Of a stretch of 64,000 nt of DNA, positions 11,086 through 22,045 are shown one piece after another. Position 1 is the first letter of the stretch, and every line of letters begins with the position of its first letter. The stretch spans positions 37,845,951 through 37,909,950 of the forward strand of contig OX463782.1 of the NCBI GenBank assembly GCA_949825025.1, in the 5' to 3' direction. Origin of the DNA: Siphlonurus alternatus (taxonomy: Eukaryota; Arthropoda; Insecta; Ephemeroptera; Siphlonuridae). The position numbers were made by a program, and so were the translations under genes. The notes beneath the pieces were generated by a model that worked only from the letters and a program-made list of their open reading frames with translations, had not been told where the DNA came from and did not search any database.

Positions 11086-11411
11086 TTAAAGGGATACATG
11101 CCTCAAATTACAAATTAGACAGACATTAAGTGTTGCTCGAGTTTATAATAAACATTCGTATTATTTTTACATGCGCGCGGTGCGACTGTGCGAAGTCGCG
11201 CTGTAAAGAAAGTCCTTGCTGACATCACAACTCACAGCTAGCACCGATTAGCATTGAGTTGTGACGTCATCAAGGACTAAATTTCTTACTTTGAACTGCG
11301 ACTTCGCACGGATGCATCACGCGTGGAAAAAAATGATGCGAATGTTGATTATATACTCTAAACCCACTTGGTGACTGTCTAATTTGTAATTTGAGGCCTG
11401 TATGCCTTTAA
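11086..11411 (-). repeat. Palindromic MITE, family J, TTAA-bounded
   Basis: The ends TTAAAGGGATACATGCCTC and GAGGCCTGTATGCCTTTAA are inverted. The arms contain AATTACAAATTAGACAG and inner GTGACGTCA/TGACATCA sites near the centre. A second copy in the opposite orientation lies at 12384-12729, so the two copies flank the last GST exon as a large inverted pair. Confidence 0.85.
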
Positions 11412-11629
11412 TTAGCAACATAAATACCTTGTTGATTGTTGGTGCTTACAAAATTTCCCATAGACTTTGTGCAATAATAAAACAATATAAATTTAATATA
11501 TTATATAACGCAATCCAAGGACTTTCAGGTGACTGCTGTGGCTTTAAGTAAAGAATTTTTGAAATCTTGTTAGTTTGCTTCAACTGACTGTATTTTAAAA
11601 TTAATCTCCAATGTCATTAATTTCTTTTA

Positions 11630-11632
<3 letters not shown>

Positions 11633-11704
<72 letters not shown>
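11633..11704. repeat. (GA)n microsatellite
   Basis: A nearly perfect GA/AG dinucleotide run of about 70 bp. Confidence 0.95.
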
Positions 11705-11708
<4 letters not shown>

Positions 11709-11955
11709 CGAGAAAAAAAACTGTATTAAAGGCAGATATTAAATTAAATAAAAAACATATTTATGTTAAATTGTGCGTACTAAATTATATATTATACGAT
11801 TTATTGATTCATTAACACACAAGAAATAAAAGAATAATTTTATTTTTTCTAAACAAGGTGCAAACTTCAAACTTTTTGTATGCAGCACCTTCTCATGCAA
11901 GTTTTAGAATAATCTTGTGATTATTCTATTTCAATTCAGTTGCTCCAAGACCCGT

Positions 11956-12099
11956 TCAACTCAGTTCTGCATCGACGGCACCCTTGAAGACCTTCAGTCC
12001 TTTGTCCTGAGCGTCGCTGTAGCCTGGCAGGGTGTCCTTGCAGCGCTGCAGCCACGTCTTCACACGGGGGTGGTTTTCTGCGGGGCAGCGGAGGGCCTC
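11956..12099 (-). CDS. GST exon 5 (terminal), residues 171-217
   Basis: It encodes [16 protein letters not shown] ... KDTLPGY and ends in TGA at 11958-11956. The acceptor is GTTGTTGCAG at 12109-12100. The end of a large palindromic element lies only 21 bp upstream of the exon, so the polypyrimidine tract is squeezed between exon and repeat. Confidence 0.92.
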   Translation of the reverse strand, partial: EALRCPAENHPRVKTWLQRCKDTLPGYSDAQDKGLKVFKGAVDAELS

Positions 12100-13219
12100 C
12101 TGCAACAACGAAGACACCAATGGACAATTTGCATCAACTTTTTTTACTAGCTCAATCGAAAGAGGAGGTCGAAAAATACACCTGTGAATTTTATAAGATT
12201 TTAATTCGTACTGCATCATGGCTAAAATAGAGATGTAAAGAGGTCACGTAACCTGGAGGCGGCGCCCGTGACGCCTATGACGTCATTGAACTGTTCGGTC
12301 AAACAAACGATCGACTTTATAACGCTTGTAAACAACCACGTTGCTATGGAAACAAGCAATAATTAATTTATTGTTTACTAGCGTTAAAGGCATACAGGCC
12401 TCAAATTACAAATTAGACAGTCACCAAGTGGGTTTAGAGTATATAATCAACATTCGCATCATTTTTTTCCACGCGTGATGCATCCGTGCGAAGTCGCAGT
12501 TCAAAGTAAGAAATTTAGTCCTTGATGACGTCACGAAGTCCTTGATGACGTCACAACTCAATGCTAATCGGTGCTAGCTGTGAGTTGTGACGTCAGCAAG
12601 GACTTTCTTTACAGCGCGACTTCGCACAGACGCACCGCGCGCAGGTAAAAATAATACGAATGTTAATTATAAACTTGAGCAACACTTAATGTCTGTCTAA
12701 TTTGTAATTTGAGGCCTGTATACCTTTAAGGTGGATTCACATGGCGATTTTTACCATGCGACGCGACGCGAATAATGCGCACTTGCTGTAACATCCATTG
12801 GCGGCCATATTGGGCGATTAAAAGAAAAAGAGCATCGTAATTAACGCGATTACCTGCGAATTCGCCGCCGCATAGGATTTCACAGCTTTTAAGTTAAAAT
12901 CGCGCCGCGTCGCCGTTGCCGCCCATGAAAATCCACCTTTATATAGACGATCGTTTGCTTCACCAGGCAGTTCCAATGACGTCAAAGGCGTCACGGGCGC
13001 CGCCTCCAGGTCACGTGGCCTCTTTACATCTCTATTTTAGCCATGATGCAGTACGAATAAAAATCTCATAAATCATAAAATTCATAGGTGTATTTTTCGA
13101 CCTCCTCTTTCAATTGAGCTAGTAAAAAAAAATTAAAAATATTTATGCAAATTGTCCATGGTCAGTGGTCACCAACGTATTATAGTTTCGGGGGGGAAGG
13201 GGGAGGCTATCCTGCAATG

Positions 13220-13299
<80 letters not shown>

Positions 13300-13793
13300 A
13301 TATATATATATATATATATATGTGCCATGTGTATGAATGTTATTTTAATGTCTGTTTTAATTTTTATTGATAATGACAAGCTTCAACTTAAAAATGCCGC
13401 AGCGCCGCATTCTGACATCGCTCCGTAAGGTTTCTTAGGAGAAAAATTTTATTTATTTTTTCATTCAAATTCTATGCTGCACAAAATCTAGAATATTTTT
13501 TATGTCGTGTGGATAAAGTGATCTTTCCCATGGCTCATATGAATTATTAATCTTGCCCTCCGTCGGAAAGAATTAAAAACCAGGTACCGCTGGGTTAAAG
13601 GAGAGGAAGCTTGATAGAACATGTCGTCGCGCGCAGTTCGCGCGCTAGATTTTCATTGGCTGAGAGAATTGTGTCGTCAATGTTGAAGCTTCTCATTCTA
13701 AGTGCATTTAATACTGTATCATGTTTAATTTTTAAGTTAAATTTATAAGTTTTTTTTGTCTCTATGTTGTATTATGTACAGCCACATGAGAAA

Positions 13794-13884
<91 letters not shown>

Positions 13885-16800
13885 ATTTCTCCGACTTTGA
13901 ATAGGGATATGGGATATGGATGTAGAAGTTTTACTATAGTGCAACAGAGAATTATTTAAGTATATTTATTTATAAATTATTTAATTTAAGGTTCACAAGC
14001 GTGATAGGAAATGATAAAATTATACTAACTTTAAGAAGGGCTCCCCATTCTCATCTTGCTAAAAGTTAACTATTTTATAACGAATTTCGTATATATAAGT
14101 CGATATGTATATATGTATATGTAACACATTTCAAAACACACGAAACTGTCATTCATATATATAATATCATGAATTTATAAGTTTCTCGAAATCTTTGGTG
14201 TCTATTTTATATTATTATAGTATAATTATCCACATTAAAAAAAATTGCTGTAACAACAAGAATTTTGAAAACAAAAAGCTAAATATTTAAACAAAAAGGA
14301 AATTTCATAGGCATCAAAAGATATATAATATAAACTCTAAAAGAAATAGTAATGTAATGAAAAAACTACTTGTGTAGCAGCACCACACATTAACATTGAC
14401 TTTAATAATTATATAATAGAGTACACGCATGTATAATGCATATGCCTATTTTAGTAACTATAATTCAATAATGTACAATTTGCACAAAATTCGATGTAAT
14501 CACTCCTAATTAATTGGTGATATTTCGCAAGTAGTCCTACAGAGCAGCAGAAGAGCTCAGTTCGTCAAAGCAAGTAGACTATTTGCGAAATATCACCAAT
14601 TAATTAGGAGTGAATACATCGACTTTTGTGCATATTGTACATTATTGAATTATATATAGAACAGTTACTAAAATATATAGGCATATGCATTATATGCGTG
14701 TACTCTATTATATAATTATTAAAGTCAGTGTTAATGTATGGTGCTGCATAAAAGTTCAAGGAGCGGCGGAGATTGTATGATATGGAGATATGGTATGTAA
14801 AAACACATCAACTTATAATTATAATATTGATAAGAGATAATAAGATCTCACCACCAAGCTAGACACGGTAGAAACGCAGCAGAAGTCCGCGATGGTGAAG
14901 TTGTCCCCGGCGATGTAGTCGTTACCCTCGAGGAACTTCTCCATCAAATCGTAAGCCTCAAACACCTTCTGACGATTCTCCTCGGGGATCTCCTTGCATT
15001 TCAGGAACAGGAGTGGGAACTGCCAGGAAGGAAAATATCATTGTGTTGAGAATTTAAATAAAACTGATTTATCTCTCTCTATACACTTTTAAATATACGA
15101 TATCAAAAGACAAAGACATGCAGCTATATATAAACAATTATATATACAGACGCGATATGAGTGATATATTTTTTCTTAAGATGTTAATCGATGGAAAATT
15201 AGACTGTCCTGAAACTCTAGCTAAGCTCAGTCTAAATGTACCAGCGAGACAAAACAGATCGTCTCACCCTTTCTACATACCAAACCCAAGAATTGATATT
15301 GATAAATATTCTTTTATTTCCAGAGTTCAATCATTTTGCAATGAACTGTGCAGTAAATACGAGCTTAACATTTTTCGTCAATCTTTGCAAGAAATTGCAA
15401 GAATATGTAAATAACTCAAATGCATGCTTAATTATTTAATAAATATTATATATGTTACCAAGATTTTAGTTGTATAATAATTTTTGTACGTGTGTATATT
15501 TTAATTAAGAATTTCTTTGTATGAACTATTGTATTCTTCATAATCGGATATATTACCTAACCTATAGTCTCTTTTCTGAATAAATATAAATAATAAATTA
15601 ATTTATTATTTAGCATAATCCATGCAGCTATTACACTAACAAAGAAGGATATTATACCCCCACCGATTTTGATGCAACTTGCAAAACGTTAAATAGCGTC
15701 ATAAAGTTAGTGTGAACCTATATAGTGTCACTGCTGGAACTACGTGCGTCTGGCGAGGAATGCTGTATATGTTTATAACATTGTAAAATCATGTAAATGC
15801 TCTGTCAGCAGCCACAGCATAATTTTACAGAAAGTACTACACCATAATTAGTTGTCAAATACTTTCGGACAAGTATAAAAAATATTTCAACTTCGTATGT
15901 AAGTGATTTCTTTCCTAAAAATTTGATAATTTTTGTGATTCTCCCCATGCTATAGGTATTGCCGTATCCTCGATGCAAAGAGCAAATTTTTCAGACGTCA
16001 GCGCCATCTCTTGGTCCTTTATGTCTTCTATACCCAGCATATAATATATGATGATAATGGAACCCCTAACTTGATACAGCCTTCCACTTTTACTATATTG
16101 GCTCTGAGCTTCTATAGTGTAGTGATTATGTTAAATTGTATTGTCTTTAAAGAGTCTAAAATACCCCAATTACTGATAATAGCAACGATGTAATTTTTCT
16201 GAAACTTAATTATCTATAGTGAAAACTATATAGTCATATTGCTCCAATATTGGCTGCCATCATATATATATATTATAGGGCTCGATTCACGAAGCAGTTA
16301 GCCAGGATTCTAACCACGTTTAACTTAACCACGTTAACTATAGATAGGTAGTTTAACACGTAAAACAGGTATATAAACGTGGTTATAAATTAAACGTGGT
16401 TAGAAACTTGGCTAACAGCTTCGTGAATCGCACCCATATAATATCCAATAGCAACTTTTACTCTAGTTACTGAACCAGATATCAGCATTGGAGAACTGCA
16501 ACTTACAATTAGTGTATTTCATTAAAATAATAAATAAACATCTACTTATGTTGTCGATTTTAAATTTTATCATGTAGACTTACTGTGATATCTACAAGTC
16601 TCGGGAAGAGTACCCCAGTGTCAAAATGCAGTCTCTGGTCCACGATGGCTCTCTTCTGCAAGTCCTTGGGGTAGAGCGAGTCGTCCTTTCCGTACTTGGA
16701 CACCAGGTACGCGTTGATGGCGTGGCTGAAAGATGGAGGATATTTAGAACTCGGACTGACGATTTGAGGGACGACTTACCTGTCCCAAATGATGAAACCG

Positions 16801-18190
16801 TCATCATCCAGACAAGGCACCGTGTGCTGGGGGTTCACCTGTCACAAGAGCGTGTTAGTTAGCAAATTAACATCGACACGTGGAAGTATTATAATAAAAT
16901 CAACCCTTTCGACTTTTTCGTAACATATTCTCGAAAACAGACACTAAAAATACAGACACGGAACTTCCAGCATTCCTAGAATGTACAGTTGATCGTCGCC
17001 TCGGAAAATTTCCCTTTGCAGTCTTGTTATCATTGCACTATATATGGTCCATAAGAATAACACAGGGCATGGTGATTAACAAAGCTGCAAGAGGGAAATT
17101 TTCCAAGGCGACGAGTGTACATTCGATTCGCAACATTTTTGTTATGGATATTCTTGAGTGCCATATGTTGTTCATTTATTGTTGATGCCATGATTTTATA
17201 TTGGAATTTTGGGGTTTTCAAAGTGCTTCTTAATATATAGAATAATTTATAGCGTAGAAGTGTCAGAACATTTGAAACACTACTTAAAAAAAGTTCATAC
17301 TCATAATATATGTGGAAATTAAAAGACTGCAAACGGATACAATGCAATGCAATACCATATAATGCCTCAAAATTTTATATTTTTCAAATTTTTATTCCTT
17401 TTTTAAATATATATGGTATTATCTGTTGGGGCCATTCTCCAGAAATAAACAGACTCTTTATTTTACAAAAGAAGGTAATCCGTACGTCTCATGTTTTTTA
17501 TGAAAAAGAGAGGTTCTTGTGTAAAAATATTTAAAGAGCAAGGTATTTTAACACTACCTTGTATATTCATTATGGAAAGTGTAATGTTTGTAAAGAGAAA
17601 TATGGCAGATTTTAAATAACATGAAGTGCATCATTATAGTCATAACACCAGAAATCTAAAAAATGTAATAACTCCAATTTATTGTAAAATGAATATGTAT
17701 AAAAAGGGACCCTTTTTGAGTTGCTTGTCTTTGTATAATAAGCTGCCTAATGATGTGAAGTGCATCGAAAATTTAAATGTTTTTAAAGTGAGTGTTAAAA
17801 AGTGGTTGGTAAATAAGTGTTTCTATATTGTACAAAACTACATGGACTATGAATGACTTCAAGTAACGTTAATTGATTTTATTTCTTAGCTTTTAGATTG
17901 ACTTAATTGTCCTATAAACCTCAACATATATCATGTATATGAAAATATGATTATAGGAACCAATGGAATTAATAAAAGAATTTTGATACGTAACATGCAC
18001 GACTGCTTGGTGCATCATCAACAGTCATGCATTGTTACCCTTGACTGACCTTGATAAGCTCAGGGCTCAGGTGCTCCTTGGCGAACAAGTTGATGGTCTT
18101 CCTCTCAGGCTTCAGACCGAGGGCCTCCAGACAAAGGTACACCCCACGGCTGGGGGGACTTAAGTCCATGCAGTACAAAGTCATCGGCAT
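11956..18190 (-). CDS. Glutathione S-transferase, Delta/Epsilon type (five coding exons, 217 aa)
   Basis: A cytosolic enzyme that conjugates glutathione to electrophiles. Coding exons on the minus strand are 18190-18050, 16838-16780, 16725-16584, 15019-14852 and 12099-11956. All have GT/AG sites, phases fit, and the sum is 654 nt including TGA. The N-terminal thioredoxin-like domain (about residues 1-80) begins [15 protein letters not shown]; Ser11 aligns with the catalytic serine of insect Delta/Epsilon GSTs. NPQHTVP (49-55) supplies the glutathione-site His and the cis-proline, and WDSHA (65-69) the Asp-Ser that binds the gamma-glutamyl group. The C-terminal helical domain carries the T-I-A-D N-capping box (156-159). 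Length is typical for the family. An AG lies immediately before the ATG, so a non-coding first exon further upstream is likely. A TTTATT near 11838 gives an AATAAA on this strand. Delta versus Epsilon was not resolved. Confidence 0.93.
12384..12729 (+). repeat. Palindromic MITE, family J, second copy (TTAA-bounded)
   Basis: The ends TTAAAGGCATACAGGCCTC and GAGGCCTGTATACCTTTAA are inverted. The centre contains a local duplication of GTCCTTGATGACGTCAC and several TGACGTCA sites. It is in inverted orientation relative to 11086-11411. Confidence 0.85.
12728..12939 (+). repeat. MITE family H
   Basis: It begins AAGGTGGATTCACATGGCG directly at the TTAA end of the family J copy, so the two share a boundary. 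It ends GAAAATCCACCTT. Confidence 0.8.
13218..13320. repeat. (TA)n microsatellite
   Basis: A TA dinucleotide run of about 100 bp with one AAAGA interruption near 13297. The poly-Ile/Tyr frames read across it are artefacts. Confidence 0.95.
13380..13790. other. GST intron 4, no gene seen
   Basis: A small GC-richer patch (GTCGCGCGCAGTTCGCGCGC near 13625-13645) forms a CpG-rich near-palindrome. No exon is visible. Confidence 0.4.
13793..13886. repeat. (AAAT)n tetranucleotide repeat
   Basis: About 23 units of AAAT/AATA. The reverse frame reads LFIY repeats and is not a protein. Confidence 0.95.
13890..14372. other. GST intron 4, AT-rich, no gene seen
   Basis: A/T-rich unique sequence with no repeat family that I can match inside the window. 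Confidence 0.4.
14373..14750. repeat. Palindromic element K with arms of about 165 bp
   Basis: Long, nearly identical inverted arms (14373-14535 and 14580-14750; for example CTAATTAATTGGTGATATTT with its inverse) flank a spacer of about 45 bp containing AGAGCAGCAGAAGAGC. The low arm divergence suggests a recent element. It lies about 100 bp 3' (in gene sense) of GST exon 4. Confidence 0.8.
14852..15019 (-). CDS. GST exon 4, residues 115-170
   Basis: 56 codons, phase 0 at both ends, with a GTGAG donor at 14851-14847. It encodes [15 protein letters not shown] ... [10 protein letters not shown], the core of the helical GST domain including the hydrophobic-staple T-x-x-D motif. Confidence 0.93.
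15139..15414 (+). pseudogene. 3' end of a non-LTR retrotransposon ORF2, fragment in GST intron 3
   Basis: The frame reads [20 protein letters not shown], then FNVP-like NVPARQNR and [11 protein letters not shown]. This resembles the region downstream of the reverse transcriptase domain in Jockey/CR1-type elements (R-R-x-x-D-x-x-F-L-x-K-L-x-x-G-x-x-D-C). It lies antisense to the GST. Only the C-terminal part remains. Assignment is from remembered family pattern and not a search. Confidence 0.6.
15420..16270. other. GST intron 3, no gene seen
   Basis: AT-rich sequence. The plus-strand frame at 16011-16193 has no recognisable motif. No palindromic element of a listed family was seen here. Confidence 0.4.
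16278..16435. repeat. Palindromic MITE, family L (Harbinger-like ends)
   Basis: A 158-bp element with GGGCTCGATTCACGAAGC at left and the inverse GCTTCGTGAATCGCACCC at right. Internal TAACCACGTT blocks are inverted. The ends share ATTCACRAAGC with family P. Flanking ATA on both sides may be a 3-bp duplication. Confidence 0.8.
16584..16725 (-). CDS. GST exon 3, residues 67 (split) to 114
   Basis: It begins with the third base of the Ser67 codon and encodes [15 protein letters not shown] ... [10 protein letters not shown]. The donor is GTAAGT. This spans the end of the thioredoxin-like domain, the linker and helix 4 of the C-terminal domain. Confidence 0.93.
16780..16838 (-). CDS. GST exon 2, residues 48 to 67 (split)
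   Basis: A 59-nt exon encoding [19 protein letters not shown], the glutathione-site segment. The acceptor is TTGTGACAG and the donor GTAAGT. The intron to exon 3 is only 54 bp, in contrast to the transposon-swollen introns elsewhere in the gene. Confidence 0.93.
16985..17120. repeat. Palindromic MITE, family X
   Basis: The left arm (TCGTCGCCTCGGAAAATTTC) and the right arm (GAAATTTTCCAAGGCGACGA) are inverted. Half or interrupted copies occur near 33183-33440, 48890-49105, 51650-51705 and 57095. Confidence 0.75.
17333..17856 (+). pseudogene. Decayed non-LTR retrotransposon 3' end in GST intron 1
   Basis: Interrupted frames read [20 protein letters not shown] (compare the Y-G-x-x-x-W-G-x-x-x-x-x-x-R-x-x-x-L-Q-K motif after the reverse transcriptase domain), then [13 protein letters not shown] in a shifted frame, then [15 protein letters not shown] and YNKLPNDVK. 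This order is characteristic of Jockey/CR1-like ORF2 C-termini. At least two frameshifts or stops show that it is dead. It is antisense to the GST. Confidence 0.72.
18050..18190 (-). CDS. GST first coding exon, residues 1-47
   Basis: It encodes [15 protein letters not shown] ... [10 protein letters not shown]. An in-frame AG directly before the ATG (CTACAG|ATG) suggests that this exon starts at a splice acceptor and the 5' UTR lies in an upstream exon. The donor is GTCAGT. Confidence 0.92.
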
Positions 18191-18566
18191 CTGTAGCAGC
18201 ATGTTGTGTTTTAAAATAAAATTTATTCCGATTTATTGCTAAGTTGAACAGAGCGGGAAAATTATTGAATATTCATATTTAAGTGACCACACGCGTACGC
18301 GTTTTTCCGAGGTCACTCATAAGTATTTTTTTTTTATGCCAAGAAAGACACGCCGGTCGCTAAAACACTTAGCAATTTACATTAATTATAATTTTAAATT
18401 ACTGACTAAACTCAGGAAAATTTCAAATAATTATCAGAAAAACAATACATTATATTATAAGGAATTTATTGCGGATATTGTTAATTTTTACGTATATAAT
18501 GTTAAGGGAGCGAGCATCGAGCATATGGACTTCGTCACGAATTTTTCATTAAAAGCTCAGCAACAT

Positions 18567-18663
18567 CAGGCGTGCGGATCCAGGGGAGCTGCAGCACCTT
18601 ATATATATTATAGGTAGCTCTCCCACCCCCCCTCACCTGTTTTTTTTTCTGGATCCGCGACTG
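18567..18663. mobile_element. G-rich hAT-like MITE, short form
   Basis: The ends are CAGGCGTGCGGATCCAGG and CTGGATCCGCGACTG, 97 bp. The flanks are AGCAACAT (18559-18566) and AGCAATGT (18664-18671), a decayed 8-bp duplication (6 of 8). Confidence 0.7.
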
Positions 18664-18679
18664 AGCAATGTATAATATA

Positions 18680-19270
18680 TATTATTTATTTCATTATTTA
18701 TTTAATTCACCCAAAGCACATACAATATGAACAAATAATGACATGACAAGGCATATAAATATTGGGCGTATCCTGCTTGCACGTATATCCCACAACAATT
18801 TTTCATCATTAATTACATCATTTTAATTCTCGTTTTAATTTTATAATAAACATACAGTACATACATCACATGGCAGTATTAATTGACAAATTAATCGTAA
18901 AAATTTAACAATAATACACACCTTGCTAGGTTATTCGAGCAGCTAGTCAGATCGAGGATGCCGGCGAACGGATGGGTTCTGGGAGAGTTTTTTGTCTGCG
19001 GAGTCTCTCTCTGTTATTTCACGTATCATGCAGTGAGCCGAGCCAATAGAATCGTCGCACGGTTATATTATAACCTCACAAAGTCATGTAGCAAAAAAAA
19101 AAAAAAAAAAAATCATCGCGCTATCATAATTGAGATAATAATTTGATAGTAGTACTAGTCATATGTGTCAAAAAACATATCTTTATATAAAAATAAATAA
19201 ATTTAATTTATATTTTTAAATAAAGTTATGTTTTTTTAAACTAAAGATGACCATGCAAATATTAAATATT
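18680..19270. other. AT-rich intergenic DNA upstream of the GST
   Basis: No gene is visible. A small CpG-richer patch at 18940-19060 (minus-sense upstream of the GST) might hold its promoter or non-coding first exon, but no exon boundary can be fixed. Confidence 0.3.
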
Positions 19271-19279
19271 ACGCGTTAC

Positions 19280-20192
19280 TTAAGGCTTAACCTGAGATAT
19301 TCGGACGAAAAAAGTCGTATCGACAGATGTTCTTGAAATTAATTTGGTAGACTTACAACAATTGTCCAAATACTACTGATTTTTTTTTTCAGATTTTTTT
19401 AACCGTTGGTTTAATTATAATTAATTTATTTCAATGTGTATTTTGTATCCTTTCAATGTTAAATTTTTTAATTAACATTACACAAAAACGGCTCGAGAAT
19501 TTTTTTAAAATTTTACACAGATTAAAAGCTAATTTTTTGGACTATTTTTCTGCATATATTTCGAACCGTGGCGATGATCGTTTCCTATATGACCTAAGAG
19601 ACTTGGCAACGCTCTCAGGGACTGTAGTTACCACCCCCTCCTAAAAAAATATTCGCATTACTATTGCAACAGTGTTGCCAGATTTGCCAGTGAAGCCACG
19701 CCTCTTGACCTTGATGGACAAATTCTCAGGTTATACTTTAAGGTATAACCTGAGAATTTGTCTGTCAAGGTCAAGAGGCGTGGCTATAGTGGCAACACTG
19801 TTTGCATTGGAATACGCATAAATTTTTAGGAGGGGGTGGTGACATCAGTCCTTGAGAACGTTGCCACATTTCTCATCACATATAGAAAACAATCATCACC
19901 ATGGTTCAAAATATATGAAAACAATTCAGAACAATAGTCTAAAAAATTAGATTTTAGTGAAAAAAAATTAAAGAAACTGTTGTGTAGTTTTTTTGCAATG
20001 CTAATTAACAAATTTAACATTGGAAGGATACAAAATTCTCATTTAAATAAATTAATTATAATAAAACCAACTGTTATAAAACTCCGAAAAAAATCAGAGC
20101 CAATTTGACGATTGTTGTAAGTCCACCAAATTAATTTGAAGAAAATCTGTTGTAGCGAATTTTTCGTCCAAATTTCTCAGGTTAAGCCTTAA
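19280..20192. mobile_element. Head-to-head pair of TTAA-bounded MITEs (family M), 913-bp near-perfect palindrome
   Basis: The outer ends are TTAAGGCTTAACCTGAGA and the inverse. The exact centre reads CTCAGGTTATACTTTAAGG, so each half (19280-19741 and 19738-20192) is itself bounded by TTAA plus a TAACCTGAG-type end. The simplest reading is two copies of one ~460-bp element sharing a central TTAA. Arms match over about 450 bp with indels. Confidence 0.8.
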
Positions 20193-20618
20193 TGAAATAA
20201 AACAGCAATGTAGTCGATCCTTAATTTTTTGTCACGTACGTTACAAAGTTTACCTAATACTATCTTATCACAGTCCTCATTGAGCTACTACGATTATTTT
20301 CAAAAGTTTTAATATATAGTTCGTTAATATATTTTTAAAAATTTTCAATTGAAATTTTTGACTATAATATACATTATATATATAAGGTGTCCACAGAAAT
20401 TCGCACGAATTGACAGTCATATTAAAGTATGAAGCACGATAGTAACATGAACATGCAATACATCAAATTAAATCTCAACAATCAACATTTTTAAAATTGT
20501 AAGCAAAAAAGCATTGTGTGGACTTGTCTTCTTTTGAGACGAAAAAGGAATAAAAATGGCCTTTTCTGAGCTCCAAACTCCGCAGAATCAGCTTTCACCT
20601 GAGGGGGATTGTCCTTAT

Positions 20619-20830
20619 TTAATCTTTCGCTTGATTAAAAATTTTACCTACACAAATTACCACAAGGCCTGTCCACATGATCACCGTTGATACCTCGGCA
20701 CACGTCCAGCCGGACCTCCAGTTGTCGCCACACGTTGCGCAGAATTGACGGTGTGATTGACTCGATTGCTGCGATGATGTGCGCTTGAGTCTCGGACGTC
20801 TCACAAAGGTGTCTTAAAGAATGTGTCTTT
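20619..20830 (-). pseudogene. Tc1/mariner transposase C-terminal fragment, left arm
   Basis: The minus strand reads IIAAIESITPSILRNVWR then QLEVRLDVCRGINGD. This matches the conserved tail of mariner-type transposases (I-x-x-I-T-P-x-x-L-x-N-V-W-x-E-L-x-x-R-x-D-V-C-R). Upstream, separated by the hAT insertion, the frame continues from the PDLTP-like segment at 21633-21700. A TGA interrupts it near 20815. Confidence 0.75.
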
Positions 20831-20843
20831 CACGTACTGAAAG

Positions 20844-21624
20844 CAGTGGCGTAGCCAGGATTTGCCTAAGGGGGGGGGTTTCCTCAGGATAAAGATTGAG
20901 AACAGCCCACTGGGGGGTTTGGGGGGCGAAGCCTTTCAATGGCCCGCCGCAGGCGCGTTTTTTTTTTTAAGGACACGCCCCTTTTTTAGGGTAAAATCAT
21001 GAAAAAATACTATAATTAGAGAATAAAACATATGGCCTAATGCATTTTTTTAACATTTTATATTTTTTTCACCCCGTAATAATTAAAGCTTTGAGTAAAT
21101 CATTTTAATTAAATCAAGTAATTTATTTAACCACTCTTTTATATTATTTTTATAGAATCAAAGTACGTGTCATTTAATTGATTTTTAAAATTTATTTAAT
21201 AATCCAAGTTCACATCATTAATTCATTAAGATATTTTTTAAAAAAAAAAGTGAATTTCTTCTCCTATTTTTGTTAAATTTTGTCTACACCGCGTGGAGCA
21301 ACCAATTAAATGAAAGTGCGGCACATGTGAGAGCGTTTTAATTTATACAATAGTAGTTATACATGCATGCAGTTTGTAAGGGAAATAAAACATTTATTTA
21401 TAAGTTACACTGTTTCCTGTTAAAATTAGAAACTAAAATATAATTTGTTTATTTTAAAGAAAAGACTACTTGATATCCCCTAAATTTCAATTTTTTATTT
21501 ATTTATTATTTTTTTTTAAATTCTATAATTTTTTTCTTTTTTCCTCTTATATCCAGTCATTACTCGATCTTCATGGGGGGGGGGTTACACCCCGAACCCC
21601 CCCCCCCCCTTGGCTACGCCACTG
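20844..21624. mobile_element. hAT-type non-autonomous element, 781 bp, 8-bp duplication ACTGAAAG
   Basis: The terminal repeats are CAGTGGCGTAGCCAGG and CTTGGCTACGCCACTG. Direct repeats ACTGAAAG (20836-20843 and 21625-21632) flank it perfectly, the hallmark of hAT insertion. Internal sequence near the left end (GACACGCCCCTTTTTTAGGG, then ATACTATAATTAGAGAATA) is shared with the longer copy at 29265-30765, so this is an internally deleted relative. No transposase frame. Confidence 0.92.
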
Positions 21625-21632
21625 ACTGAAAG

Positions 21633-21800
21633 AAGTCGGGTGGGGTGAGATTGGGAGACCCAGAGGCCCTCAAGAAGTGGATACATCATGGCCGATCCAG
21701 CGAGCTAGGAATATCTAGCTCACAAGCCTCAGACGATCACGCACTGCATGCCCACAGTGAGAAGGCATCTTGGTGGAATATGACGTTGAAGCCACACTCC
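21633..21800 (-). pseudogene. Tc1/mariner transposase fragment upstream of the hAT insertion
   Basis: The minus strand reads in broken frames HAVRDRLRL, then ARWIGHD, then SGSPNLTPPDFF. These correspond to the HxA-V-R-x-x-L, R-W-I-G-R and R-S-P-D-L-T-P-x-D-F-F landmarks of a common arthropod transposase family. Stops and frame changes make it a pseudogene. Confidence 0.7.
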
Positions 21801-21879
21801 TCTTTAGCTAGGAGCAGCTGAGGGATGTCACAATGCTCCAACAGGTCCAGGCAGTTGTCCTACCTCACTCTATCCGGCT

Positions 21880-22045
21880 GACAAGACACCTTTGTGAGAC
21901 GTCCGAGACTCAAGCAGCGTATCATAACAGCAATCGAGTCAATCACGCCGTCAATTCTGCGCAACGTGTGGCGAGAACTGGAGGTCCGGCTGGACGTGTG
22001 CTGAGGTATCAGCGGTGATCATGTGGACAAGCCTTGTGGTAATTT
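21880..22045 (+). pseudogene. Tc1/mariner transposase C-terminal fragment, right arm
   Basis: The frame reads RPRLKQRIITAIESITPS then ILRNVWRELEVRLDVC, followed by an in-frame TGA and GISGDHVD. It is the mirror copy of the left-arm fragment. Confidence 0.75.

Larger units (their letters stand above)
12121..13159. mobile_element. Large palindromic element I (about 1.04 kb) in GST intron 4, with nested MITEs
   Basis: Outer arms of about 200 bp (12121-12330 and 12950-13159) are inverted copies. Examples are TGGACAATTTGCATC with its inverse at right, and GAGATGTAAAGAGG with CCTCTTTACATCTC. Family J (12384-12729) and family H (12728-12939) copies are nested between the arms. Both arms carry ATGACGTCA-type sites and GGCGGCGCCCGTGACGCC. 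No coding capacity is visible. Confidence 0.8.

Noticed and set aside
13143..13379. Poly-Tyr/Ile open frames
   Set aside because: Translation of a (TA)n microsatellite.
13762..13944. LFIY-repeat open frame
   Set aside because: Translation of an (AAAT)n tract.
16592..16862. Plus-strand frames over GST exons 2 and 3
   Set aside because: Antisense shadows of the GST coding exons.
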